A stretch of 31,588 nucleotides of DNA, taken from contig MZNV01002351.1 of assembly GCA_002081555.1 (NCBI GenBank), positions 1 through 31,588 on the forward strand, read 5' to 3'. Numbering within the stretch: position 1 is the stretch's first letter; each line of letters starts with the position of its first letter. This document shows, one piece after another, positions 21,423-31,395 of the stretch. The position numbers and the translations under genes were made by a program. Source of the stretch: Protostelium mycophagum. Its lineage: Eukaryota > Evosea > Variosea > Protosteliida > Protosteliaceae. The notes beneath the pieces are model-generated. The model saw only the letters and a program-made list of their open reading frames with translations. It had not been told where the DNA came from and ran no database searches.

Positions 21423-21835
21423 AAATTTTGTCTGTACTTCTGATTATTCAAAGAATATCCATATAGTTGGCTCTTAAAGAATCACTGAAATATCTCCTGA
21501 TCAGGAAGACCACAACAACACCGCAACAAGAACTTTGAACTGCATCCAGGAAAATGAAAATAAATAATATATTCAGAACGAGGGTTTTTCAAAGGCTGAG
21601 TGTGAAGGTGCAAGATGACAGAACAAAATCGGAACACGTTATGGTACCGTATCGGAACAAAATTTCGCGGTAACCTTACCGTGTTCTGATGATCTCTAGA
21701 AGGGTGAAAATTTTTCTGAATTTTTTGCCTCGCATTTGAACTCTTTTGTGCAAATCAGAAAATTTGGCCAAATTTTTCCCTTGTGATTTTTTGCATTTCG
21801 CACATCTACTTTGAAAAACACTCTATTGGCTGGTG
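21423..21835. other. Spacer downstream of the receptor kinase
   Basis: 413 bases of AT-rich sequence with no convincing frame. It holds the receptor 3' UTR and the inverted repeat at 21632-21686. Probable regulatory sequence for the next gene lies near its right end. I see nothing else in it. Confidence 0.6.
21632..21686. repeat. Imperfect inverted repeat around GAACACG
   Basis: The left arm (21632-21649, beginning GAACACG) and right arm (21668-21686, ending CGTGTTC) pair with a few mismatches around an 18-nt loop. The arms contain GGTACCG/CGGTAACC, echoing the ACCGTG elements at 11842 and 17025. It could form a stem in the 3' end of the receptor transcript or act as a protein-binding palindrome. 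Confidence 0.5.
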
Positions 21836-22290
21836 ATGCCAGCAGATTGTTCTTGAATCATTGCCTCTGCATCCCAAAGCTCTGTGTCTGACTCAGCAGA
21901 ATCTGGTGTAGAGTATCAATCATTGATATGCACTTGTTCAAAGTGCCAATCAATCATTGGTGTAAAAGTGTGTAAACGCGCTCATTTTGGGCGAAAAATT
22001 TTATTTACGAAATCAATAATTTGTACACATGAGCCTCAGCCGCGTATTCTCTTCTCGGAGAAGTTCTATAATCTCCAAGAATGGCCTCAAAGCATCCCCG
22101 ATCTTCTTGTCCATCATCAAGCCGATGTCTTCCTGTATGGACGTCATCACCAATCCACAAAGACGAGAAAGTTGAGGTACACTTTAAAGTAAGTGAAACT
22201 TTGCCAAATCAGTGGCAAAGCTGCCAACAAAACACTCTTGTGATGACTTTCACAAACCATCATAAAGACCGAGAATCACGAATGGTATAA
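21836..22290 (+). CDS. Small Cys-containing protein, unknown
   Basis: Three exons (21836-21848, 21897-22188, 22221-22290) joined at GT-AG introns of 48 and 32 nt sum to 375 nt, giving 124 residues. The start M-P-A-D then reads S-E-S-G-V-E-Y-Q-S-L-I-C-T-C-S-K-C-Q-S-I-I-G. The C-x-C-x-x-C-x4-I-G pattern recalls the first knuckle of Yippee/Mis18-type zinc folds. A matching second C-x-x-C is not visible, so the resemblance is weak. The rest is mixed, with Y-N-L-Q-E-W-P and F-L-Y-G-R. Its last 31 bases overlap the end of NEDD1 on the opposite strand. I do not recognise the family; the model is supported mainly by the in-frame splicing. Confidence 0.45.
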
Positions 22291-24941
22291 TCCAGTAGAT
22301 TAGTCACCTGCTGTAGTTGGAACTGTGTGATCACAGCGATGAGCAGATCTTGGTTCTGTCGGTGAATATCTGAAGATAAGGCCGAGATCGACTCTGTCAC
22401 TGCCCTCTGAATCAGATCCATCTGTAGCTCAGATGCCTGGGACGTCTCAATTATTCGTGCCATTGTAGTGGGAAAGTGGAGATTTACCGGACGGTGCTCT
22501 GGGGGAGGTGGGTGGGAGGGGGTAGGGGAGAGCGGCCGTTCTGTTCTTGGAACATTGACTTGACTCGTTGTAGTCTTTGGTTTCTGAGGACTTGCAGTTC
22601 GGTCCAAATTCAGTTGTACAGCATTAGCAAGAGGAGAATTCCTCGAAATTTCCACTTTGACAGCCGGCACATAGCTTTGTCTCTGCTCAACAACATCTGG
22701 CTCAGGTTTGACCTGCAGAAATCACCATCTACAACGTTGTAAATCACGATTACCTGGCGCTGTACCGGCCTGGTCGTGGTCATCGGGGTGCTTGGTGGGG
22801 GAATATTGTTACTTGGAGGTGATATGACGTCTTGATTTTCTGTCGTGAGAAAGGACTGAGATATCTTAAAATGTTTGGCGGGAAAGGACAACGTCATACC
22901 TTTTTGACGTTTGGATTTCTGGTAGTTGTGTCAAAATTTAATGTTGTGTTGATTGTAGATTCACGTCTTGAATTGACTGGGGAGAGCGCCGGTTCTGCGA
23001 ATGCCGATGTCTACAACGAGTCATTCCATGTTTTCACGAAATTCTCGCCAAAAATTGAACTCAAATTTCAAAATAAAAACGGACTCTGCTTGTGGTTCGC
23101 TGTGTGTCCTCCATCAGTCTATTTACGATGGCCGTTGTTTGTAAAGAATTATCAGACTGGGTTATGGACGTCCTATTCGTGCCCGTCCTCACCGGTGATA
23201 TCACTTCCTCCCTCATCTACAACATTGTAAATATGATGATTATGAGGCAAAAATTTCTTCCGTTATTTTTCGTTTCCAAAAAAAATTTGAAAAAATTCCC
23301 AAAAAAAAATGAACGAGAAAAATTAATCTAAATTTAGAGAAGAAGACCTGAAGCCGTGCTTTCATCCTCTCAGTGACATCAGCGCTCCCCGCCCTGCTCG
23401 GTCTTAACGCAGAAGCGGGTGCGGCGTATACCGAGTTTGTAGATGGCGGTGGGATGCTCTGGGATACGTCAGGCATGAAATTTCACGGAGATTTCACCTT
23501 GATGGGTCTTGCGAATGAGAGACAATTGATACTGTAAGGGATATGCGCTTTGATGGATGCGATGAATACAGGTTTTTGTGCCCTACAAATTTTTTAGTAT
23601 TCGAAATTCAAAAATTGAAATATAAAAATGGCGGAAAAATTACGTGGCTAAGCTGTACAATAGAATTTCTCCTGATGTTGTAGATAGAGCCGCCACAGAC
23701 CCGTCTTCCCTCACGGACATGGCAGTCAAAGGCGCATTTGTGGTCAACGTGTTGACGATCTATTTTTAGATCAGTATGTGATGACGTCATCACTACGTCA
23801 CCTTTCCCCTCTCCGAGTCAAAAGTGAGGAAACGTTTATCAAGACCAACAGAATAAAGTGTTGAAGTATTAGATGGAGAGAAGCACACTGCATTTGCGGG
23901 GGAAAAATGTGCCTGAAGAAATTATTTTATTTGATTTTTGTCAAATTTATTTCTATTTCAATTTTAAATGTGATTGGAAATCTCAATACTTCAAATTCGA
24001 GAAAAATTTCATTTGAATTGTGATTTTTATTTTAAAAAAAATCATTCTATATAATAAATAAAACCGGGAATAATTGCTGCGGTTCAGTTTGTTCCGTAGT
24101 GCAATATAATATAGACATATTAAGAAGATAAGAGTACCTACCGTTTCGAAAAACGCCACGACCCCGTTTGGATTTTTCGACGTGTAGTCCCAGATATAAA
24201 CAGAGCCATTATCACCGCACCCTGCAAATACAGCCTTCTTAGAAGGCGAGAACTCTAAACCCTTGATGGCCTGGCCATCTCCACCATCGAAGGTCCATAT
24301 AGCTTGATTTGTCTGCATGTTCTGAATCACAACACGTCCTTGTGCGTCAGCAGAGAGGAGATAGAACTCGTCTTTTGGGGCAAATCGGACACATGTGGGA
24401 GTTGTTTTATGATTCTGGAGGAATCAGATGATTTGGATGAGATTTCGAAATGTAATGTACAGCCGGTTCATGAGATTGTAGAAATGATATGGAGAACCCA
24501 CTTTAAATGTCTGCAGATTGATTCTCTTTCTAAGATCGACTATAACAATTGAGCCATCTTCTTTTCCATATCCCATATATCGGCAGCTGTTTGAGACGTG
24601 AAGACAACTGATCTCTGACTGTACAAAATGAGCTTTGTGATGGCTCATTGTTTCTTACTTCTGTAAATGTATCGATCTGTATTTTCTTATTCAATGAGTG
24701 GGAATGCAACGCGACAACTCCTCGATCTGAACTCCATGCTGACATTTGATCTAATTATCATTAATATTGATGGTGTGAGTGGCTTACTATTGTATGTCCA
24801 ACACAAGGAAGTGATATTGCCCTCTCCAATATTGAATTCCTTCTCACACTTTTGTGTGACTGCATTCCATATTCTGACGCGATCACCAGATGCCGAGGCC
24901 AGATATTCAGGCCCTAATATCTTGCTGGGCTCTATATCCAT
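22260..24941 (-). CDS. NEDD1: NEDD1, gamma-tubulin-recruiting WD40 protein
   Basis: Twelve exons (24941-24788, 24750-24659, 24618-24502, 24414-24142, 23912-23802, 23759-23644, 23582-23498, 23458-23348, 23216-23085, 23010-22900, 22855-22754, 22712-22260) sum to 1857 nt, giving 618 residues, close to animal NEDD1. A WD40 propeller fills about 1-315: Y-L-A-S-A-S-G-D-R-V-R-I-W at the start, G-D-N-G-S-V-Y-I-W-D in the middle, and V-C-F-S-P-S-N...V-G-L-D-K-R-F-L-T-F-D and T-N-A-P-L-T-A-M matching NEDD1 repeats. A Pro/Ser/Thr-rich linker follows (P-P-S-N-N-I-P-P-P-S-T-P). A C-terminal helix, D-L-I-Q-R-A-V-T-E-S-I then H-R-Q-N-Q-D-L-L-I-A-V-I-T-Q-F-Q, corresponds to the gamma-tubulin complex-binding helix. 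It acts at centrosomes and spindle microtubules. The protein ends soon after that helix, shorter than the animal C-terminus. Confidence 0.93.
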
Positions 24942-25053
24942 GCTTGTGAGATTGGTGTTAAGATTGAAGGTAAGGCAAGGCGGGAAAAAGAAAAGCGGCT
25001 CGTTGTAAAATGTGACATCAATAGAATTCTTGCTGATATCAGATATCATCATC
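24942..25053. promoter_or_regulatory. Divergent promoter, NEDD1 / PPR protein
   Basis: 112 bases separate the two ATGs. A near-copy of the dispersed decamer (GCTCGTTGTAAAA, near 24998) lies in the middle, and an ATC/GAT-rich palindromic stretch follows (GATATCAGATATC). Confidence 0.45.
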
Positions 25054-26259
25054 ATGATGATCAACATTGCCACGAAACTGCATCGCTGCACCATCAACCG
25101 TCCAATAATAATTCAGAAGGCTTTTGCTCGTCCAAATAATGTCTTTCAACTCCAACAAAAACTCGTGATGCGTCCTTTTGTGACATCAACTGAACAATCA
25201 AACGCAACAATCGAGAAGCCAATTGTTTCTGAGGAAATAAATGCATCTGCCAAGGTGATATTGATTCTTTAGCATAAAGCTGACATCACGAAGGGTGCGG
25301 AGCCATCACTTCGTAACATGAAGCGATTTACACAGGAAGAATTTGATGAAGCTCTGAAGAACACAAAATCGCTCCCTACAGCCAAAGTATATCAGATCAC
25401 CATCCGGTTTTTCTGAATCCTGCAGAGCCTTGTCAATGAGATGCATCGCAATGGTTTTACACCCTCTGTTAAACAATATACAGTACTGATAGAGAGGGCC
25501 ACAAGACTAAAACAGCCAGGCGTGATGGAATACTGGTTGAGAGACATGAAAAACAACAAAGTCATGCCGAATGAGGTGATTATTTCCTTAAACCAAAAAT
25601 CGTGCTAAAAAATTAATGATGACAAATCCAAGGTCACCTTTACCGTCATCATCGGTTATTACTGTTCTGTAGAGGTGTGTACAAGAAAGAGAGGACCAAT
25701 AAAGCTCATCACAACAGGATCCCAAAGCTATCAAGAGATGGATGGAGGGAATGAAGTTGGCTGGAGTGAAACCCACAATGGTGACTTATGGCATGTTGGT
25801 CAAATTCTACACACACATGAAAGATGGACCGATGGTGAATTTCTTTCTATAAAGATCCTTCTAACCAATGCAGGTTGATGAAACATTAGAAAAGATGAAA
25901 GAACAAGGATTGAGAGCGAATGTACCCACTTACACACGCCTCATTAGTTTTTACACTCACCGTAATCGCGAAAAGGGCATGCAGCTAATAGAAGAATTGA
26001 GAGCCACACCTCTCAAGATGGACCTCACATCGCACAATGCAGTCATCAGATTTTATGCCAAGGGGATGGACACTGAAAATGTGAAGAGGTGGTTACAGGT
26101 GGGACTTTTATTTATAAATTTGAGATCTGACAGTTATAGATAATGAGAGATGAGGGTGTTCGACCAACTGGTCATACATTGAAATCGATCACAAAGTACA
26201 TCAAAGATGAAGACTTTTCAGAATATTTCCAAGATTTGGCACCTTCTCCACAACAATAA
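25054..26259 (+). CDS. Mitochondrial pentatricopeptide repeat (PPR) protein
   Basis: The N-terminus (M-M-I-N-I-A-T-K-L-H-R) is basic, lacks acidic residues for about 50 positions and looks like a mitochondrial presequence. After a linker with E-E-F-D-E-A-L come about five PPR units: N-E-M-H-R-N-G-F-T-P-S-V-K-Q-Y-T-V-L-I; the unit with V-T-F-T-V-I-I-G-Y-Y; K-L-A-G-V-K-P-T-M-V-T-Y-G-M-L-V; K-E-Q-G-L-R-A-N-V-P-T-Y-T-R-L-I; and D-L-T-S-H-N-A-V-I-R-F-Y. PPR proteins bind organelle RNA, one base per repeat, and act in processing or translation. Six or so short introns lie mostly between repeat helices. The first is uncertain: an 18-nt GT-AG gap (25255-25272) or a 48-nt intron starting GTTTCT both keep the frame. 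The end P-S-P-Q-Q is followed by the convergent MFS gene. Target RNA unknown. Confidence 0.88.
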
Positions 26260-26420
26260 ACTCCAAGTTTTGTCCAAATGAGGTTCTTTTCCAATGTGTA
26301 TGTTCATGATTGCAACCTTCTCATGATCTTGTTCTAAAAATAGCTTATCACAAGAAGAACAGTTCACCTCAAACTGAAAAACCTGCGTCAAATGATCAAT
26401 AAATTCGATGATTAACACAT

Positions 26421-28427
26421 TCATTCTTTTGTCATTGGCTTCTCTGTCGGATCGACTTCGGTGATGGCCTCATTCGTCTTTGGCTTCTTATGTACAATGA
26501 AATATACAACCAGTAGGATGAATGAGATTCCGTTCAGAGCGGCCACAATGAATAAGACCATTCCTGTGTCTGTCAGCACCAAGTTTACATTGGAGTATGT
26601 TCGGCATGTTTTACATTCTAAATGTCAAATGTGTTATATCTACCTGGTATTTTTGGTTCAGAAAGGGTGGTCTTTTTGAAAATTGGCGGGAAAATCAATG
26701 GCCCCACCACACCAGACATCGTCTTCAGTGACGTCAGCACTCCCATCAAAGATGCCTGAAATAGATCAGTACATTTTATGTCTGTCTACAACTAACCAGC
26801 TCTTCAGGCCTATATTCTGCACACAACATGGCCTGTAGTGTTGGGTCTAGAATACGTAAGGTTATATACATCTACAATGGACAGAAGAATACTCACTGGC
26901 CATATATGCAAAACATCTCAGCAATGTGAGTGGGTACAGCTGCCACCTGAATGACGTCACATGCGAGATTCTTACCGGTCTCAAAGATCGATGACGTCAT
27001 CACTCACCAGCTCCACGAGAAGGGCGTTGCCAGGACACCCATCGTGCCAATGAAAATACCCACACACGATGCCAATCTGTCACCCAACATAGGCACAACA
27101 AAACGTGTCAGAGGTCCAGACAAGACCATGCCGACTCCCGCAGCAGAAGAGAGCGTCCCCATCATAAAGTTGGTCTTGTCTTTGTATACGAATTTGACAT
27201 ACGGGGTGTAAGCGTCCATTATTCCTGGAACGTGTCAGTCATGTCTACAACGAGGGTGGTACCTTCTAATGCGAAGCTGAGAAGCAGTAGTACAAAAGAC
27301 AGGAATATGGTGTTACTGGACTTTAGCAAGAGTCCAAAGCTCATCACGGGGTTTAGCTTTTTCCAACTTATTGTGTCTTTGTTCTGTTGAAGATCAGACG
27401 AGATGAAGCTTACTCGCGAGAAAAATTCACCAAGTTTTGGTTCGTCTCTGGAATGACCAACAGGATCAGGATGCCCAAAGACATGATGCCGATGGAAATA
27501 TAAAACACCGTTTGAAAGCCGTGCTGCACGCGTCAGATGAGTGATGAGCTCAAGAGATACGTCACCTTGTCAGCCACAAGACCAGAAACTGCTGGGAACC
27601 CAATCATGGAAACACCAAAGCAAACACCAAACATGGCGAAGCCGAAAGCTAGCTTCATCAGTCATCATGAAATGTCTCAGCTTCACCCACCTCTCTTGTT
27701 CACCGGTGTTACATCCGCGATGGCCGCCATGATGACAGTAAAGACACCTGAACATGTCATGCTTCAGCTTCCATTGTAAATTTGTCTGTTGGAGATCTGA
27801 TCAAAATAATCACCATCTACAAGAGCCTGAAAGACTTTGGTGATGAAAAAAATCCACATCGGGTAGCCTATGATATAAGAAGCCATGTCAAGGGTTGCGC
27901 TGATCTTTTGACATGTTAGGCGTCTGTCATCCAGAGAATGTAAACACTCACACAACCAATCACGAGAAGTGGTTTACGACCGAAACGGTCAGAGAGGGCG
28001 CCAAATACAGGGGACAAGAGAAACAGCCCTGAACTTCTGATCAGACCCAGGTATCCGCTGAGTGTCGTGGCGGCTGCGTTGGCCTCATCATCTCCTAAGC
28101 CTTCTTTTTCCTAATCTTTATGAGCTTTGAAATTCAAAATGAAGTTCTCACTTTGAATAATTGTATCATTCGAAGAAACGTCATTGAACTGGAGAAGACA
28201 TATCCAATACAAAAGACTACGAGAAACAACATGAGATAAAGCAAATGGGGTGAATTCCATTTTCTCGTTGAGTATGTTAGTTTCTCAGTGTCTGGGTACT
28301 CAGGGCCTTCCAAAATCAGTTCCAATAACACTGATTTTAAAGTCAATACATCACCTAACAGGGGTTTTGAATCTTCGTAAACTCCGTAATGTTCCTCCTC
28401 ATCGTTTATGCTTGCCTTATAGCTCAT
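26421..28427 (-). CDS. MFS transporter, DHA1/TetA-HIAT1-like (paralogue A)
   Basis: The start M-S-Y-K-A-S-I-N-D-E-E-E gives a cytosolic acidic leader before the first helix (L-L-Y-L-M-L-F-L-V-V-F-C-I-G-Y-V-F). The MFS A-motif between helices 2 and 3 is present (G-A-L-S-D-R-F-G-R-K-P-L-L). Later landmarks are A-L-V-D-G-V-F-T-V-I-M-A-A-I-A-D-V, G-V-C-F-G-V-S-M-I-G-F-P-A-V, and in the C-half S-G-P-L-T-R-F-V-V-P-M-L-G-D-R. The tail is K-K-P-K-T-N-E-A-I-T. Twelve helices are expected and most are visible across about 14 short exons. Family members are proton-coupled exporters or solute carriers in plasma or vacuolar membranes; substrate unknown. It shares nearly all intron positions with the divergent paralogue at 28909. 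The paralogue helps fix exon ends, for example the phase-1 intron after A-L-V-D. Confidence 0.88.
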
Positions 28428-28908
28428 GCTGCAAACGAATGATGGTGGCACGACAAACTTTTGGCATCCCCACCACAGACTTCTCGGGAAAAAAAGAAAT
28501 CTTGAAATTTCCGATCGGAGGTTTGGAATCAACTCACAAATTACGTATTGTACAACCCAAGGCTTCACCTACACACGAGAGCTTGGACGGACCCTGAAGC
28601 ACGAAAGACAAACTGTGGAAGTTCGATAGGTTCGACAGTATCAGCAAGTTTTTTCATCATCAATTATTTTAACCTCAAATTGTTCTGTCCAAGAACTTGA
28701 CAAATTCTTTCACGTGACACTTTCAGAGATCTCTTCTCTTCTTTATAATGATGAACTTTTATATGCCATGTTCTTCAGCTGAAGAACACACAAGAACATA
28801 TGATTGGCATCTCCTTCGGGAGAAAGCCTTCCATCCCCGATTCTCGAAGGGAGAATTCGGAAAGAATTTTTCTTCCAGCAGATCTCACAGCAAAAAAGCA
28901 GAGGCGAC
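28428..28908. promoter_or_regulatory. Divergent spacer between the MFS paralogues
   Basis: 481 bases between the two start codons hold no convincing gene. This must carry both promoters and 5' leaders. The sequence does not look symmetrical, so the duplication that made the pair either excluded this centre or the two sides have diverged. No clear TATA box is evident. Confidence 0.5.
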
Positions 28909-30820
28909 ATGGGGTACAGGCCAAGTATGGATCTTGAAGAAGATCGTTTTGCTGACTACGACGACCCAGCCCCGCTGTTAGGTGAGCGATACAATGATAT
29001 GGATGATCAGCATTAAATTGATTCTCAGATCCTGGATTCTATAAAGTGACGAACAAAGCGAAAAAATGGACCTCTCCCCATTTGATTCACTTGATGCTGT
29101 TCTTAATCGTCTTCTGCATTGGCTACGTTTTCTCTGGTGCGATGACCTTTCTGAGGCTGCTGCAATTGTACGAGGTGAGTGTGTACTTTGCCCCCCAATC
29201 CGAATTTAGGAAAATAGCAACAGGGTTTAGAACGTGATGAAGCTAATGCAGCCGCCACGACACTCAGCGGTTGGTTGAGTCTCATCAGAAATTCAGGACT
29301 GTTTCTTTTGTCCCCTGTATTTGGTGCTCTCTCTGATCGTTTTGGCCGGAAGCCACTCCTGGCGATAGGTTGTGTGAGTGCTGCATTTGTGGTTCACAAT
29401 GACACCTGACCTGTCAAGATGAGCGTCACCATCGACATGGCTTCGTACATTATTGGCTCACCGATGTGGATATTCTTCATCACCAAAACTTTCCAAGCTC
29501 TCGTAGATGGTGATCATTCATGAGATCTGTCACAAAGGATGACATCGAAAGGTGTCTTTGCTGTCAGCATGGCGGCCATTGCCGATGTGACACCCGTGGA
29601 CAAGAGAGGTACGTCAACATGTCCAACCTTCAATGACAAGAGTCAGCCTTCGGTTTTGCAATGTTTGGTGTTTGTTTTGGTGTTTCGATGATTGGGTTCC
29701 CAGCAGTTGCTGGGCTTGTGGCCGACCAGGTGATATTGTCTTAAAGTACGAGAACATCCTCTTACTTTATTCAGTACGGATTTCGGACCGTGTTTTATAT
29801 CTCCATAGGCGTCATGTCCTTGAGCATATTGATTTTATTGATTATTCCAGAGACAAACCAGAATTTGGTGATTTATTACATTATTATATTTAAAAATCTG
29901 ATGCTGTATGCAGTGTAAAGATGCTCTTGATTGGGGAAAATTAATCCCAATGAGGAGTTTTGGTCTCTTGTTTAAATCAAATACCACTGTACTTCTTTCA
30001 CTTGTGTTACTGTTACTCGGCTTCACCTTAGAAGGTAAAAACTCGTTGTAGATATCTCTCATCCCGTTCCAGGAATAGCAGATGATTACGTTCCTTATGT
30101 CGAATTCATCTACAAAGGCAAGAGCAACTTTGAGATGGGAAGTCTTTCTTCTGCTTCAGGAATCGGGATGGTTTTGTGCGGGCCACTGACAAGATTTGTC
30201 GCTCCAATGTTGGGCGACAGGCTGGCATCGTGGTTTGGAATCTTTGTAGCCGCAGTAGGTGTCCTGGCAATGCCTTTCTCATGGAGCTGGTGAACGATCT
30301 CATCACAATATTCATGTCGATGATCGTCAGGTGGCAGTTGTATCCACTCCTCACATTGGTAAGATGTTTTGCCTATATGGCCAGTAAGTAACTACATTGT
30401 TTGTAGATCGGCTTAATTATTTAGACCCTACACTTCAAGCCATGTTGTGTTCAGAATACACACTGGATCAGTTGGTCAGTTGGACAGACGAAAATATATT
30501 TATTGTTTATAGGCGCCATTGATGGGAGTATTGACGTCACTTAAAACAATATCTGGTGTGGTAGGACCACTTGTTTTCCCCACAATTTTCCAACGGACCA
30601 CACTCTGTACACCAAAAATTCCAGGTGAAGATTTGACGTTTTTTGTCATAAGGTGTAATTATGATGTTGATGAATACCAGGGATGGTATTATTCATTGTG
30701 GCTGGTCTGAATGGAATGGCACTCATTTTACTGATGATCTTCTTTTGTGTACATAAGAAAGCAAAGACAAGAGGGTCAATCAAGTCTGGACCAGTTGAAG
30801 AATTGATAATACAAAGATGA
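28909..30820 (+). CDS. MFS transporter, DHA1/TetA-HIAT1-like (paralogue B)
   Basis: The first exons (28909-28981, 29029-29174, 29224-29373, 29419-29509, 29552-29608, 29647-29729, then 29775 on) stay in frame. An acidic leader (M-D-L-E-E-D-R-F-A-D-Y-D-D) precedes helix 1 (L-I-H-L-M-L-F-L-I-V-F-C-I-G-Y-V-F). The A-motif reads G-A-L-S-D-R-F-G-R-K-P-L-L. Then come M-A-A-I-A-D-V-T-P-V-D-K-R-G, G-F-P-A-V-A-G-L-V-A-D-Q, C-G-P-L-T-R-F-V-A-P-M-L-G-D-R, and the last helix M-V-L-F-I-V-A-G-L-N-G-M before a Lys-rich tail. The ATG at 28909 was chosen because it matches the paralogue's leader length and precedes an E/D-rich segment. It is a twelve-helix membrane carrier of unknown substrate, head-to-head with paralogue A and colinear with it in protein and introns. 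Confidence 0.88.
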
Positions 30821-30948
30821 GTTGTGTGGATATGAAATTGTCGTAACAGAATAATGTGATGAAAAGTTTCAGAAATCATGGGAGCACCATTTCGCCGTGA
30901 ATATATTTTAGGTGCTCAAAACGGCTGAGGAAGTTATAATGAGTCTTA

Positions 30949-30966
30949 TTCAAACAGTCGCCTTTT
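30949..30966 (+). repeat. 18-nt repeat, copy 1
   Basis: TTCAAACAGTCGCCTTTT, identical to 31231-31248. The flanks (GTTGTGAGATCTT versus CGTGCGAAATTTT) are similar for another dozen bases. Confidence 0.8.
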
Positions 30967-31230
30967 GTTGTGAGATCTTGGAAATAACAGTTTTCGCGCA
31001 ATTTTCTCATTCTTCTCGCGCTCAACGTGGTGTTCATCCTCAACCTCCCATAGAAAGCATTCCAGTCCTGCCGTCTCTGAGCTTGAGACGACATTTTTTA
31101 CTGAGTCAACAAGTACTTTGTTGTCTCATTGCGTCGTCACAAACATTGGGATCAGAAATAGCGGTTAAAGCAGACGTTATTTAGATCTCTTTGCTACTTC
31201 CCATTGCAATGGAATTGACGAAGGAGCTTT

Positions 31231-31248
31231 TTCAAACAGTCGCCTTTT
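31231..31248 (+). repeat. 18-nt repeat, copy 2
   Basis: Perfect match to 30949-30966, 282 bases downstream. Both copies translate in the same plus-strand context as Q-T-V-A-F-x-C-E-I-L. Confidence 0.8.
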
Positions 31249-31395
31249 CGTGCGAAATTTTGTGTTGGCACTTCTCCTCCAATTTTCATGACCTGCCATC
31301 AGGAGATCGCACTCACGACGTGATGACAGTTGGGCCATACCGCAAAAGCGTAGTTACGCCCACCGGAATTAATCAACACTTGCAATTTATTGTAG

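Noticed and set aside
27805-29512. GTAGATGG as a shared 5' splice motif in the MFS pair
   Set aside because: There it encodes V-D-G of the protein; the donor is the GTGAT that follows, and the match is inherited from duplication.
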